A stretch of 63,505 nt of DNA from Lactobacillales bacterium (lineage in GTDB: Bacteria; Bacillota; Bacilli; Lactobacillales; Streptococcaceae), in contig JAISJD010000027.1 in the NCBI GenBank assembly GCA_031261705.1, forward strand, positions 1 to 63,505. Direction: 5' to 3'. Below, piece by piece: positions 26,000 to 36,753 of the stretch (position 1 is the stretch's first letter; the number at the start of each line of letters is the position of its first letter). Under the pieces are notes generated by a model. The model was not told the DNA's origin, made no database searches, and was given only the letters and a program-made list of their open reading frames with translations. The position numbers were made by a program, and so were the translations under genes.

Positions 26000-27019
26000 C
26001 TACTCTTTTGTTTTTGGATCGAATGCATCACGTAAGCCGTCAGCTAGTAAGTTAAAGCCAATCATGATGATTGAAAGGATTAACGCTGGAGACCACATTT
26101 GATAAGGTAAGAAACGGAAATTCTTAATTCCGTCATTAATTAGCGTCCCTAGTGAGGCGTTCGGTGGTGTGATTCCTAGACCGATTAAGCTCAAGAAAGC
26201 CTCGAAGAAAATCGCTGTCGGAATACTGAACATCATTTGCACGACTATTACAGAAGAGATATTTGGCAAGATATGCTTTAAAGCAATCTTCCAACGGGAC
26301 TCACCAAGTGTCGTTGCCGCCATGACAAATTCTTGATCTTTAAATTTCAAGGTCTGCGCCCGTACAATCCGAGCCATAGAAATCCAGTTCGTTAATGCCA
26401 TTGCTCCAACGATTGTTAAAATCCCCGGTTTAAATACGGTGATGAATAAAATCATAACAACCAGGTTTGGAATCCCTGACAAGATTTCAAGAATACGTTG
26501 CATAATTGTATCTACACGACCACCAAGTAAACCAGAAGTTAAGCCGTAAATTACACCAATGGTAATATCTAAAATCGCCGCACAGAAACCGATGATTAAG
26601 GAAATACGCATACCGACAAATAAACGAGACAATAAGTCACGACCAAGGTAGTCTGTTCCAAGTAAGAAGCTTGTACCCTTTGGAACGTCTAATTGTTGAT
26701 ACTTGTCGACTAAGTTTCCACCGACTAACATTTTTCCGTTCAATCCGTTAATATTCACCCCAGGTAATTTTGGTGGTAAGTTAACAAATTCTGTTTGTTT
26801 TGTTGGGTTATAAGGTGTTACCCAAATTGTAACAATCGAAACTAACACCAATAAAAGAATAATACACATTGAAAAGACTGCTGCTTTATTCTTTTTCAAA
26901 CGACGCCATGAATCTTGTAAAAAAGTAAGAGAGGGTGCCGCAATGTGTTCACGAGTTTCTGTACTTTGTTTTCCAAGAAGTTCAAACTTCTCTTTTGGAA
27001 TATTTTTGATGTTTTCCAT
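26000..27019 (-). CDS. oppC: Oligopeptide ABC transporter permease OppC
   Basis: A 339-aa permease with six membrane segments after a cytoplasmic N-terminus of about 45 residues. The EAA-type loop MAATTLGESRWKIALKHILPN contacts the ATPases, and the C-terminal IGLGITPPNASLGTLINDG and LILSIIMIGFNLLADGLRDAFDPK are typical of DppC/OppC. Its start shares one base with the oppB stop. Confident. Confidence 0.92.
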   Translation of the reverse strand: MENIKNIPKEKFELLGKQSTETREHIAAPSLTFLQDSWRRLKKNKAAVFSMCIILLLVLVSIVTIWVTPYNPTKQTEFVNLPPKLPGVNINGLNGKMLVGGNLVDKYQQLDVPKGTSFLLGTDYLGRDLLSRLFVGMRISLIIGFCAAILDITIGVIYGLTSGLLGGRVDTIMQRILEILSGIPNLVVMILFITVFKPGILTIVGAMALTNWISMARIVRAQTLKFKDQEFVMAATTLGESRWKIALKHILPNISSVIVVQMMFSIPTAIFFEAFLSLIGLGITPPNASLGTLINDGIKNFRFLPYQMWSPALILSIIMIGFNLLADGLRDAFDPKTKE

Positions 27020-27960
27020 TATTTTGAACCTCCTTGCACACGAATACGTGGGTCAATCAATCCGTAAAGAATATCCACGACCAAAATAATTGATACTAAT
27101 AAGACAGAATAAAGAATGGTGACTGCCATAATTGTTGGATAGTCGTTGGTTGTAATTGATTTTACAAATTGTTCTCCAATTCCCGGTACAGCAAAAATAT
27201 TTTCAATAACTAGCGAACCAGTCATCAGGTTTACCGCCATTGGGCCAAGTAAAGTAACCAGTGGAATCAACGAATTACGCAAGCCATGTCGTGCCACGAT
27301 TTGCCCTTGAGAAAGTCCTTTTGCTTTTGCAAGCTCGATATAGTCCGAGTTTAACACTTCTACCATTTCCGTCCGAATGAACCGCGCGGAATCGGCAAGT
27401 GGGCTCATCGCCAGCGCCAAGGTTGGCAAAATAGTTGAAGCAAAGCCTTGATCCCATAACGCAATTGGTAACACTTTTAATTTCATTGCAAAAATATATT
27501 GAAGTAAAACGGCGAAAACGAAGTTAGGAATTGAACGCCCTAAAATCGCAATCAAGGTTGAAAGAGTATCAATCCATGTATTTTTCTTCATTGCGGCAAC
27601 AGCTCCAAGGAAAATTCCCACAACCGTTCCGAAAATAACTGCTTGTAGCCCAAGCTGCATAGACGGCCCAATCCGATTAGAAAGTAAACTCCACACCGGT
27701 TGATTCTTAAATTGGAAGCTCGTCCCAAAATCTCCGTGAAGTAAATTCCACAAATATCTACCATATTGAACAATAACAGGCTTATCTAAACCGTACTGTT
27801 TATTTAATTGAACAATCTGTGTTTCGGATAACCGCTCGGCATTTGTATAGGGCGTACCCGGTAATAATTTCATTAAAAAGAATGTGATTGTCGCGATTAA
27901 CCACAAAGTAAGAACCATGTATAATACTCTTTTTAAAAAGTATTTCACGAAATCTTTCAA
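27019..27960 (-). CDS. oppB: Oligopeptide ABC transporter permease OppB
   Basis: A 313-aa permease with six membrane spans. Family signatures include the first span YMVLTLWLIATITFFLMKLLPG, YGLDKPVIVQYGRYLWNLLHGDFG, and the EAA loop IELAKAKGLSQGQIVARHGLRNSLIPL. I place the start at TTG 27960 because GGAGGTGG is 5 nt upstream; the longer in-frame reading from 27996 would bury this ribosome site in coding sequence. It is the first gene of oppBCDF. No oppA is next to it, unlike most such operons. Confidence 0.9.
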   Translation of the reverse strand: MKDFVKYFLKRVLYMVLTLWLIATITFFLMKLLPGTPYTNAERLSETQIVQLNKQYGLDKPVIVQYGRYLWNLLHGDFGTSFQFKNQPVWSLLSNRIGPSMQLGLQAVIFGTVVGIFLGAVAAMKKNTWIDTLSTLIAILGRSIPNFVFAVLLQYIFAMKLKVLPIALWDQGFASTILPTLALAMSPLADSARFIRTEMVEVLNSDYIELAKAKGLSQGQIVARHGLRNSLIPLVTLLGPMAVNLMTGSLVIENIFAVPGIGEQFVKSITTNDYPTIMAVTILYSVLLVSIILVVDILYGLIDPRIRVQGGSK

Positions 27961-28003
27961 AAAATCCACCTCCAAAAAATTTAGACAATTCCTCACATCC
28001 CTC

Positions 28004-28032
28004 TTTACAGTCTCTTAAACTACTGTTAAAGT
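28004..28032 (+). promoter_or_regulatory. Promoter of the DUF3899 gene
   Basis: TTTACA (28004-28009), 17-nt spacer, TAAAGT (28027-28032), 30 nt before the start. Confidence 0.45.
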
Positions 28033-28062
28033 AAGAAACAGAAAGCTTGAAAGGAATAAATT

Positions 28063-28410
28063 ATGACTCGTGCAAAAAAAATTCTATTGACCATTCTTAT
28101 ACTACTCATTGTGATGTTTAGCATATTTTTCCTAAAAAAGAAAAGCCTTACGCCACAGCTTATTTCAGATACTAGCTTTTTAATATCGCTTCCTTTTCTT
28201 GTAATTGGCGGGTTCATGCGTGTCGTGAAGTCTGGTTCGTTTGATACATTTCATCAAAGCATGCAAGCCTTTTGGAAACGCAATGCAAAGACCGACGAAA
28301 ATTTTGAAACACATCAACTCTCATCCATGATAGAAACTGGCTATTACTATTGGCTTGGTACAGGAGCATTCTTCTTAGTCCTAGCACTTTTATGCCTAGT
28401 ATTCATCTGA
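28063..28410 (+). CDS. DUF3899 domain membrane protein
   Basis: A 115-aa membrane protein with three hydrophobic segments (about residues 7-24, 38-54 and 96-114). The core SDTSFLISLPFLVIGGFMRVVKSGSFDTFHQSMQAFWKR matches the DUF3899 family of Firmicutes, whose function is unknown. It is divergent from the opp operon with AAAGGAA before the ATG. No partner gene is evident. Confidence 0.7.
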   Translation: MTRAKKILLTILILLIVMFSIFFLKKKSLTPQLISDTSFLISLPFLVIGGFMRVVKSGSFDTFHQSMQAFWKRNAKTDENFETHQLSSMIETGYYYWLGTGAFFLVLALLCLVFI

Positions 28411-28469
28411 CAAGAAGAGGGTATGATTGTCGAAATAATCAGAATATTTTATAAAGTCTTAATGTTATT

Positions 28470-28616
28470 ATGATAATAGAAATTGGCTGTCAAGTCAATA
28501 AAATCATTGCTTTGTTGTTTATTCTTTTTTATCTGGCGATTATATTTATTAAAATTCTTTTGTATTTAGGGAATATATTTATTGATTCTTCCCCTATTCA
28601 ATATTATAATTCATAA
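28470..28616 (+). CDS. Possible 48-aa membrane peptide or gene remnant
   Basis: In the otherwise empty 28411-28637 gap an ATG frame runs 48 codons (MIIEIGCQVNKIIALLFI... ending SSPIQYYNS) with one or two hydrophobic segments. There is no convincing ribosome site. In AT-rich DNA such a frame can arise by chance. It may also be the relic of a larger membrane protein. Confidence 0.2.
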   Translation: MIIEIGCQVNKIIALLFILFYLAIIFIKILLYLGNIFIDSSPIQYYNS

Positions 28617-28629
28617 AAATTAGTTATTT

Positions 28630-28690
28630 ATAAGCAAAAAAGAACGAATGCCTCTTAGGAAAGTCCTAAAAGGTTCACTCGCTCTTTTTA
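28630..28690 (-). terminator. Long terminator hairpin of nagB
   Basis: Minus-strand two-part stem: an outer 12-bp helix (about 28638-28649 with 28678-28689) and an inner 10-bp helix CCTTTTAGGA / TCCTAAGAGG, then TTTTTT. Several G-U pairs; strong overall. Confidence 0.8.
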
Positions 28691-28699
28691 TTTCATCTT

Positions 28700-29401
28700 T
28701 TATAATTTGCTTGCTGCTGCTTCATCCACAATAACAACCACATTCACATGGTTTTGTAAGCTTGAAGCTGGCATTTCTTCAGTAACTGGTCCGTTCACCA
28801 TTGCTTGAATCGCATCTGCTTTTGATTCACCATAAGCCATTAAGATGATTTCTTTTGCTGTATTGATTGAAGCAATCCCCATTGAAATCGCTTGAGTTGG
28901 CACATCTTCCACTTTATCAAAGAAACGTTTGTTAGCATTGATTGTTGATTCTGTTAATTCAACTAAGTGTGTATGTGAGTCAAAAGGTGTTCCTGGTTCG
29001 TTAAAACCGATATGACCATTTTGACCGATACCAAGAATTTGAATATCAATTGGATTTTCTGCAATGATTGTATCATAGCGTTTTGTTTCCGCATTAATAT
29101 CTTCTGCTTTTCCGTTTGGTACATAAGATTCTTTGAACGGTTTTGCGTTAAATAGGTTTTCTTTCATGAATGTACGGTAGCTTTGTGCATCGTTTTCATC
29201 TAAACCAACATATTCATCTAGGTTGATTGAAGTCATGTTTGAAAAATCTAAATCTGACCCACGAAGTTCTGCGTAAAGAGTTTCTGGTGTACTTCCAGTT
29301 GCTAGACCAAGAACTTTTACTCCCTTTGTCATGCCTTCTTTGATAATTTCAAAAGCTTTCTTTCCACCCTCTTGAGCATTGGCAACACGAATGATTTCCA
29401 T
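28700..29401 (-). CDS. nagB: Glucosamine-6-phosphate deaminase
   Basis: Converts glucosamine 6-phosphate to fructose 6-phosphate and ammonia, the step linking amino-sugar use to glycolysis. The 233-aa product is the short Gram-positive type, with GLATGSTPE for phosphate binding, Asp62 in NLDEYVGL and the catalytic [17 protein letters not shown] holding His130 and Glu135. It is monocistronic, with a palindromic NagR/GntR-type operator upstream and its own terminator. No nagA is adjacent. Confident. Confidence 0.95.
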   Translation of the reverse strand: MEIIRVANAQEGGKKAFEIIKEGMTKGVKVLGLATGSTPETLYAELRGSDLDFSNMTSINLDEYVGLDENDAQSYRTFMKENLFNAKPFKESYVPNGKAEDINAETKRYDTIIAENPIDIQILGIGQNGHIGFNEPGTPFDSHTHLVELTESTINANKRFFDKVEDVPTQAISMGIASINTAKEIILMAYGESKADAIQAMVNGPVTEEMPASSLQNHVNVVVIVDEAAASKL

Positions 29402-29435
29402 TTCTCTATCTCCCTTTTTCTGTTAAATTGTCATT

Positions 29436-29449
29436 TTGGTATATACCAA
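29436..29449 (-). promoter_or_regulatory. NagR/GntR-type operator upstream of nagB
   Basis: TTGGTATATACCAA is a perfect 14-bp palindrome 35 nt before the nagB start. It resembles the site of NagR (YvoA), the GntR-family N-acetylglucosamine regulator of Bacillus subtilis. The regulator is not in the window. Confidence 0.7.
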
Positions 29450-29533
29450 TAATATCATATTTTGATTGTTCACGCTACCATTTACCTTATGATTTCAACA
29501 ATATTAGAGCTTTCTTATCCATTATTTAAGAAA

Positions 29534-29557
29534 GCCCCGAAAAAGATTTTTCGGAGC
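29534..29557 (-). terminator. Terminator of the bglA-nagB-like operon
   Basis: Minus-strand GCTCCGAAAAA / TTTTTCGGGGC stem with one G-U pair and a minimal loop, ending in TTTCTT. Confidence 0.6.
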
Positions 29558-29564
29558 GAAACTT

Positions 29565-31891
<2,327 letters not shown>

Positions 31892-31910
31892 TTATTCACT
31901 TTACAACAAA

Positions 31911-31939
31911 ATCCTAACATTTATAGGAAGCGCTGTCAA
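31911..31939 (-). promoter_or_regulatory. Promoter with overlapping cre site
   Basis: Minus strand perfect TTGACA (31934-31939), 17-nt spacer, TAGGAT (31911-31916). A CcpA-type cre, TGACAGCGCTTCCT (31925-31938), overlaps the -35, so glucose repression is likely. Confidence 0.7.
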
Positions 31940-32103
31940 CAATTCTTTTAAAAAAGTGAGGAGTTAGTAGCATATTCCATCAAAAAGATTTGAGAAAAAC
32001 TTGCGTGAATACTAGCGAAAAATAGTTCGTTGTAATTTTTTGATAGTAAAACAACTTCTATTATCTACTCCAATTGAATCATTCGTTTCATCTTATGCTT
32101 AGT

Positions 32104-32111
32104 GCTACAAT
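32104..32111 (+). promoter_or_regulatory. Extended -10 promoter of the 69-aa gene
   Basis: TGCTACAAT fits an extended -10 (TGnTACAAT). No clear -35 is seen. Confidence 0.4.
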
Positions 32112-32134
32112 AATTATAAAGGTGGTGAGAACCT

Positions 32135-32344
32135 ATGAAACTAGCAATCCATTTACGTAATGAGGCAGACATTGTTATTGATGACTTTGAAAAAATTGAA
32201 TATCAATACCAACAATCTCATATCATCAAAAGAGATAATTTTTCAGACCTAATCCTTACTCCAACAACAACGTATAATTTTCAAGGAAATCGTTTAATCT
32301 CTGTTCTTGGTAGCGATATTCTATACCTTGAATTACTTTCATAA
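32135..32344 (+). CDS. Small hypothetical protein, 69 aa
   Basis: A short soluble protein (MKLAIHLRNEADIVIDDFEKIEYQY...). I do not recognise a family. The central portion reads like a small beta-rich fold (TPTTTYNFQGNRLISVLGSDILYLEL). It has a good ribosome site (GGTGGTGAG), an extended -10 promoter and a strong terminator directly behind it, so it is likely a real single-gene transcript. No neighbour points to a role. Confidence 0.6.
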   Translation: MKLAIHLRNEADIVIDDFEKIEYQYQQSHIIKRDNFSDLILTPTTTYNFQGNRLISVLGSDILYLELLS

Positions 32345-32351
32345 TTCATTT

Positions 32352-32390
32352 AAACCTCTGGAATAGTTTATGCTGTTCAGAGGTTTTTTG
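32352..32390 (+). terminator. Terminator of the 69-aa gene
   Basis: A 15-bp stem (AAACCTCTGGAATAG / CTGTTCAGAGGTTT with G-U pairs), 6-nt loop, then TTTTTT. Confidence 0.8.
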
Positions 32391-32393
32391 TAC

Positions 32394-32439
32394 ACAAAAA
32401 GCCCACCGTATCAGACTTTTTCAAGCGACACAGTGAGCT
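32394..32439 (-). terminator. Terminator of the rplJL operon
   Basis: Minus-strand stem of about 14 bp (32426-32439 with 32400-32413, several G-U), followed by TTTTTG. Confidence 0.7.
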
Positions 32440-32459
32440 ATAAAGGATGAAAATCCTAA

Positions 32460-32825
32460 TTATTTTACTGTTACGGAAGCGCCAACTTCTTCAAGAGATG
32501 CTTTTAATGCTTCAGCTTCTTCTTTAGAAATACCTTCTTTAACTGCAGATGGAGCGCCATCTACAACAGCTTTAGCTTCTTTAAGACCTAAACCAGTTGC
32601 TTCACGAACTGCTTTGATAACTTTAACTTTTTGGTCGCCAGCAGCTGTTAATTCAACTGTAAATTCAGTTTGTTCTTCAGCAGCTACAGCAGGGCCAGCA
32701 GCTACAGCTACAGGAGCAGCAGCAGATACGCCAAATTCTTCTTCGATAGCTTTAACTAAGTCGTTTAATTCTAAGATAGTTGCTTCTTTTAATTCAGCAA
32801 CGATGTTTTCAATGTTTAATGCCAT
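32460..32825 (-). CDS. rplL: 50S ribosomal protein L7/L12
   Basis: The 121-aa stalk protein that recruits translation GTPases. The N-terminal dimerisation/L10-binding part ([31 protein letters not shown]), Ala-rich hinge and C-terminal factor-binding domain ([26 protein letters not shown]) are all present. It follows rplJ by 89 nt with GGAGG before the start. Confident. Confidence 0.97.
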   Translation of the reverse strand: MALNIENIVAELKEATILELNDLVKAIEEEFGVSAAAPVAVAAGPAVAAEEQTEFTVELTAAGDQKVKVIKAVREATGLGLKEAKAVVDGAPSAVKEGISKEEAEALKASLEEVGASVTVK

Positions 32826-32914
32826 TGTTATTTCCTCCGTTATGATTGTAATTTTTTAGTTTTTGGATAAATTAAATGTCAGTCGATACTAAGCAACTGA
32901 TTGTTTGCTGCACT

Positions 32915-33415
32915 TTAGGCAACTTCTTCTTTGCTTTCGACCACTGCGTTGACAGCGTATGCCACGTTGCGGACTGGCGCTTGAAGAACAGATAGTAACA
33001 TAGATAGTAAACCTTCGCGATTTGGAAGTTTTGCAAGAGCAATGATTTCATTAGCGTCAGATACTTTACCTTCGATAACTCCACCTTTGATTTCTAATGC
33101 TTTAGCTTCTTTCGTAAATTCGTCGATGATTTTAGCAGGTGCTACTGTATCTTCATTTGAAAATGCGACTGCAGTAGGTCCAGTAAATACTGTATCTAAA
33201 CCTTCTAAACCAGCTTGTTCTGCTGCACGACGTAAGATTGAGTTTTTAATAACTTTCATCTCTACGTTTGCGTCACGTAATTGTTTACGTAAGTTTGTTA
33301 CTTCTTCAACAGTTAAACCACGGTAGTCTACGACAACTACTGAAGAGGCTGCTGTAAATTTTTCAGTAACTTCATTTACTAGTTGCGCTTTTTTAGCGAT
33401 TGTTGCTTCACTCAT
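32915..33415 (-). CDS. rplJ: 50S ribosomal protein L10
   Basis: The 166-aa base of the ribosomal stalk, which anchors L7/L12 dimers to 23S rRNA. Motifs such as [33 protein letters not shown] and the C-terminal L7/L12-binding helix ([19 protein letters not shown]) fit. It is preceded by an L10 leader, through which L10(L12) represses its own mRNA. Confident. Confidence 0.97.
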   Translation of the reverse strand: MSEATIAKKAQLVNEVTEKFTAASSVVVVDYRGLTVEEVTNLRKQLRDANVEMKVIKNSILRRAAEQAGLEGLDTVFTGPTAVAFSNEDTVAPAKIIDEFTKEAKALEIKGGVIEGKVSDANEIIALAKLPNREGLLSMLLSVLQAPVRNVAYAVNAVVESKEEVA

Positions 33416-33424
33416 TATATTTTC

Positions 33425-33600
33425 ACCTCCTGAATAGTGATGGTGAAGTTCCCCTTAAAAAAGAAAAACTCCATGCCACCGTTGACATAGAGGGACCATT
33501 GATTTCTTTCAATGTTGTCCTCGGTAGGTTTTTTAAAAGCTCAGCTTCCCTACTGTCTTCGGTACAGTTATTCATAACCTCAGCTAGAATACCACGTACT
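33425..33600 (-). ncRNA. Ribosomal protein L10 leader
   Basis: The rplA-rplJ gap contains, on the minus strand, the conserved CTGTACCGAAGACAGTAGG kink-turn segment near 33543-33565, the CCTACCGAGG partner near 33515-33530 and further stems up to the rplJ ribosome site. This matches the L10 leader of Firmicutes, the binding site for L10(L12) autoregulation. Confidence 0.85.
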
Positions 33601-33676
33601 CTAGCCGATGTCAAGAAATTTATTCAAAATAATTCTCGAGATAATCTTTTTTTAGAAAATTATCCTAAAAATGTTT

Positions 33677-34366
33677 TTAGAATGATTGAGCATCTACATG
33701 AACACCAGGTCCAAATGTAGTTGTTACAGAAATGTTTTTAATGTAAGTTCCTTTTGCAGCAGATGGTTTTGCTTTAAGAACAACATCGTGGATTGTTTTG
33801 AAGTTTTCAACTAATTTGTCTGTATCAAATGATACTTTACCGATTGGTGCATGGATATTTCCTGCTTTGTCGACACGGTAAGTTACTTTACCAGCTTTCA
33901 CTTCTTCGATTGCTTTTGTTACGTCCGCTGTAACTGTTCCTGTTTTAGGGTTAGGCATTAAACCTTTAGGACCTAAGACACGACCAAGACGACCAACAGT
34001 AGCCATCATGTCTGGAGTAGCGACAACAACGTCAAAATCAAACCATCCACCTTGGATTTTTTGAACTAATTCGTCTTCACCAACGAAATCAGCGCCAGCA
34101 GCTTCTGCTTCTTTTGCTTTTTCGCCTTTAGCGAATACTAAAACTTTTTGTGTTTTACCAGTTCCGTTTGGTAGTACAACGGCACCACGGATTTGTTGAT
34201 CCGCTTTTTTAGGGTCTACGTTTAAACGGTAAGCAACTTCAACAGTTGCATCGAATTTTGCGTAGTTTGTTTCTTTTGCTAAAGCCACAGCTTCTTCAAC
34301 TGAGTAGACTTTAGTAGTATCAACTTTAGTTAATGCTTCACGCATTTGTTTGCTCTTTTTAGCCAT
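33677..34366 (-). CDS. rplA: 50S ribosomal protein L1
   Basis: The 229-aa protein of the mobile L1 stalk, which binds 23S rRNA and also its own mRNA. Family segments include [56 protein letters not shown] and [33 protein letters not shown]. It follows rplK with a 109-nt spacer that contains an L1-operator-like hairpin. Confident. Confidence 0.97.
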   Translation of the reverse strand: MAKKSKQMREALTKVDTTKVYSVEEAVALAKETNYAKFDATVEVAYRLNVDPKKADQQIRGAVVLPNGTGKTQKVLVFAKGEKAKEAEAAGADFVGEDELVQKIQGGWFDFDVVVATPDMMATVGRLGRVLGPKGLMPNPKTGTVTADVTKAIEEVKAGKVTYRVDKAGNIHAPIGKVSFDTDKLVENFKTIHDVVLKAKPSAAKGTYIKNISVTTTFGPGVHVDAQSF

Positions 34367-34385
34367 TAAAATTTCCTCCTAGTTT

Positions 34386-34411
34386 GTGGTTATAACGGTA
34401 TTACCTCCCAC
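34386..34411 (-). promoter_or_regulatory. L1-operator-like hairpin before rplA
   Basis: Minus-strand GTGG (34411-34408) and CCAC (34389-34386) enclose GA, a GGTA/TACC stem and TAA. The architecture matches the hairpin before rplK and the L1-binding GTGGGAGG ... CCAC type operator. Confidence 0.55.
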
Positions 34412-34475
34412 GAATTTATACTTTTCAATATAAATCGGACTGAGAAGCATGTACCTGGGGTGTCAGCTGCTGAAA

Positions 34476-34901
34476 TTATTCAGCGACAATAAATCCCATG
34501 CTTCGTGCAGTTCCTTCAATCATGCGCATTGCAGACTCAACGTTTGCAGCGTTTAGATCGGCCATTTTAGTTTCAGCGATTTCTTGAATTTGTGCTTTAG
34601 TTACAGTTGCAACTTTTTTAGTGTTTGGTTCGCCTGAACCTTTTTCAACATTTGCAGCTTTTTTAAGTAATACAGCAGCTGGTGGTGTTTTAGTTACGAA
34701 TGTAAATGAACGATCTTCATATACAGAGATAACTACTGGAATGATTAATCCAGCTTGGTCAGCAGTACGAGCATTGAATTCTTTTGTGAATCCCATGATA
34801 TTGATACCCGCTTGACCTAATGCAGGACCTACTGGTGGAGCTGGAGTTGCTTTACCTGCAGGAATTTGCAATTTAACGATTTTTTCTACTTTCTTTGCCA
34901 C
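34476..34901 (-). CDS. rplK: 50S ribosomal protein L11
   Basis: The 141-aa protein of the GTPase-associated centre. It shows the N-terminal [31 protein letters not shown] and the RNA-binding C-terminal domain ([36 protein letters not shown]). It is the first gene of the rplKA transcript, with a perfect -10 promoter and an L1-operator-like hairpin upstream. Confident. Confidence 0.97.
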   Translation of the reverse strand: MAKKVEKIVKLQIPAGKATPAPPVGPALGQAGINIMGFTKEFNARTADQAGLIIPVVISVYEDRSFTFVTKTPPAAVLLKKAANVEKGSGEPNTKKVATVTKAQIQEIAETKMADLNAANVESAMRMIEGTARSMGFIVAE

Positions 34902-34927
34902 GAGACATACCTCCTTAAGTCCGTGAT

Positions 34928-34961
34928 GTGGTTAATTGGGGATGAAGATTTCCCCTCCCAC
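34928..34961 (-). promoter_or_regulatory. L1-operator-like hairpin before rplK
   Basis: Minus-strand GTGGGAGGGG ... CCCC ... TTAACCAC: outer GTGG/CCAC, an unpaired GA opposite AATTAA, and an inner GGGG/CCCC stem. This resembles the L1-binding site of 23S rRNA and of the rplKA mRNA in other bacteria. Confidence 0.6.
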
Positions 34962-34999
34962 GTTAACAATATGCGTGCACGAAACACACATACTTTGAC

Positions 35000-35028
35000 A
35001 TTATATATGATAGCCCTCTTTTTTTCAA
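35000..35028 (-). promoter_or_regulatory. Promoter of rplKA
   Basis: Minus strand TTGAAA (35023-35028), 17-nt spacer, perfect TATAAT (35000-35005). Confidence 0.75.
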
Positions 35029-35070
35029 CTAAAAGAGCATGATTTTCCCTTAAATTTTCCATCATGATTG

Positions 35071-35099
35071 TTGTAACACTTGCTAGCCTTTGTTAAAAT
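35071..35099 (+). promoter_or_regulatory. Promoter of sdaAB-sdaAA
   Basis: TTGTAA (35071-35076), 17-nt spacer, TAAAAT (35094-35099). Confidence 0.55.
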
Positions 35100-35134
35100 G
35101 AAGAGTAAGACAAATTGGAAAAAAAGGTGGATTT

Positions 35135-35806
35135 ATGGATAATTTACGTTATAAGAGCGTTTTTGATATTATCGGACCTGTAATGATTGGGCCAAGTAGC
35201 TCGCATACTGCTGGAGCTGCGCGAATTGGAAAGATTGTTCGCACAATTTTTGGAGAACTTCCTGACAGTGTAGACATCCACTTGTACGAATCTTTTGCGA
35301 AAACCTATCGCGGACATGGGACAGATATTGCACTGGTCGGTGGGATTTTAGGCATGGACCCAGATGATGAACGACTAGCGGATTCTTTAAAGCTGGCGCA
35401 TGAACAAGGTGTGGAGGTTGCTTTTATCATTAATAAGACGGAGCGTGCGGATCATCCGAACACTGCACGTTTAATTGTGAAAAAAGGCAATCGCAAGTTA
35501 AGCGTTACTGGAATTTCTATCGGTGGGGGAAATATTCAAGTCACCGAGTTAAATGGCTTTGACATCGCACTAAGCATGGGAACCCCTACTTTTGTAATTG
35601 TTCATCAAGATGTTCCCGGTATGATTGCAAACGTCACAAATATCCTATCAGAAAACGATATTAATATTGCACAGATGAATGTTACACGGGAGGCGAAGGG
35701 AGATAAGGCGATTATGATTATCGAGGTGGACTCGCCACATGTAACGGGAATTGTCGAGAAAATCAAAGCAATTCCAAATCTATACAATGCAAGTTTTTTT
35801 GACTAA
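35135..35806 (+). CDS. sdaAB: L-serine dehydratase, beta subunit
   Basis: The 223-aa beta subunit of the iron-sulfur L-serine dehydratase that converts serine to pyruvate and ammonia. It shows the GPSSSHTAGAARIGK motif near the N-terminus and a C-terminal ACT domain (DVPGMIANVTNILSENDINIAQMNVTREAKGDKAIMIIEVD), which often senses an amino acid. It is followed 16 nt later by the alpha subunit. Confident. Confidence 0.94.
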   Translation: MDNLRYKSVFDIIGPVMIGPSSSHTAGAARIGKIVRTIFGELPDSVDIHLYESFAKTYRGHGTDIALVGGILGMDPDDERLADSLKLAHEQGVEVAFIINKTERADHPNTARLIVKKGNRKLSVTGISIGGGNIQVTELNGFDIALSMGTPTFVIVHQDVPGMIANVTNILSENDINIAQMNVTREAKGDKAIMIIEVDSPHVTGIVEKIKAIPNLYNASFFD

Positions 35807-35822
35807 TAGGGCGGTGAAATAA

Positions 35823-36689
35823 ATGTTTTATTCTATACAAGAATTAGTAGAACAAACCAAGGAGTATGACGGTTCCGTTGCTGAACTGATGGTTCAAACG
35901 GAAATTGAGCTCACTGGACGAACAAGAGAACAAATTATCAAATTAATGGAACGAAATTTAGAAGTCATGTTGCATTCAATTGAAGAAGGGGTGGCGGGTG
36001 TGCATTCGGTCACCGGCTTAACTGGTGGCGACGCCTTGAGAATGAATCTTTATCTTGGAAGTGGTAATTTTCTCAGTGGGGAAACGATTTTAACAGCAGT
36101 CCGAAATGCGATTGCTGTAAACGAAGTCAATGCCAAAATGGGCTTAATTTGTGCCACGCCAACTGCCGGCTCTGCGGGATGCGTCCCAGCAGTGCTTTCA
36201 GCAGCCACGGAAAAATTACACCTCTCGCATAAAGAACAAATCGACTTTCTTTTCAGTGCGGGAGCATTTGGCTTAGTGATTGCTAACTGTGCATCGATTA
36301 GTGGGGCAGAGGGTGGTTGCCAAGCAGAAGTCGGTTCTGCCTCAGCTATGGCAAGTGCGGCGCTGGTTTTATCCAACGGTGGAACTCCTGAACAAGCTTC
36401 ACAAGCGGTTGCTATCACTTTAAAAAACATGATGGGGCTTATCTGTGATCCAGTCGCTGGACTCGTTGAAGTTCCCTGTGTGAAACGAAATGCTATGGGT
36501 GCAAGCCAAGCCTTTATCTCGGCGGATATGGCGTTAGCAGGGATTCAAAGTGTCATTCCACCTGATGAAGTTGTCAATTGCATGTATCAGGTTGGACGAG
36601 CAATGCCTTCTGCTTTCCGAGAAACAGCGGAGGGTGGACTTGCGCAAACAACTACTGGCAAGCGAATTATGAAAGAAATTTTTGGATAG
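35823..36689 (+). CDS. sdaAA: L-serine dehydratase, alpha subunit
   Basis: The 288-aa catalytic subunit. Cysteine-containing segments for the [4Fe-4S] cluster are visible: CATPTAGSAGCVPAVLSA, the Cys in SGAEGGCQAEVGSASAMA, and CDPVAGLVEVPCVKRNAMG. In place of the single-chain form of Escherichia coli this is the two-subunit Gram-positive form. The pair stands divergent from rplK and separates the nusG and rplKA blocks. Confident. Confidence 0.94.
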   Translation: MFYSIQELVEQTKEYDGSVAELMVQTEIELTGRTREQIIKLMERNLEVMLHSIEEGVAGVHSVTGLTGGDALRMNLYLGSGNFLSGETILTAVRNAIAVNEVNAKMGLICATPTAGSAGCVPAVLSAATEKLHLSHKEQIDFLFSAGAFGLVIANCASISGAEGGCQAEVGSASAMASAALVLSNGGTPEQASQAVAITLKNMMGLICDPVAGLVEVPCVKRNAMGASQAFISADMALAGIQSVIPPDEVVNCMYQVGRAMPSAFRETAEGGLAQTTTGKRIMKEIFG

Positions 36690-36696
36690 ATAATAG

Positions 36697-36753
36697 AAAA
36701 AGCATGGTGTTTAAAAGAGAAAAAATTTCTTCTCAAACACCGTGCTTTTTTAT
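36697..36753. terminator. Bidirectional terminator between sdaAA and the DUF915 gene
   Basis: AAAAGCATGGTGTTT and AAACACCGTGCTTTT pair over about 15 bp (one G-U), followed by TTTTTATTTTT on the plus strand; A-runs on the other side allow minus-strand use. Confidence 0.75.

Noticed and set aside
32135-32344. 69-aa gene as an antitoxin or phage protein
   Set aside because: No partner toxin, no phage neighbours and no recognisable motif; left as hypothetical.
33400-33720. 106-aa plus-strand frame over the rplA-rplJ spacer
   Set aside because: It lies on the strand opposite a well-supported L10 leader and the ends of rplJ and rplA, with no ribosome site; it is a shadow.
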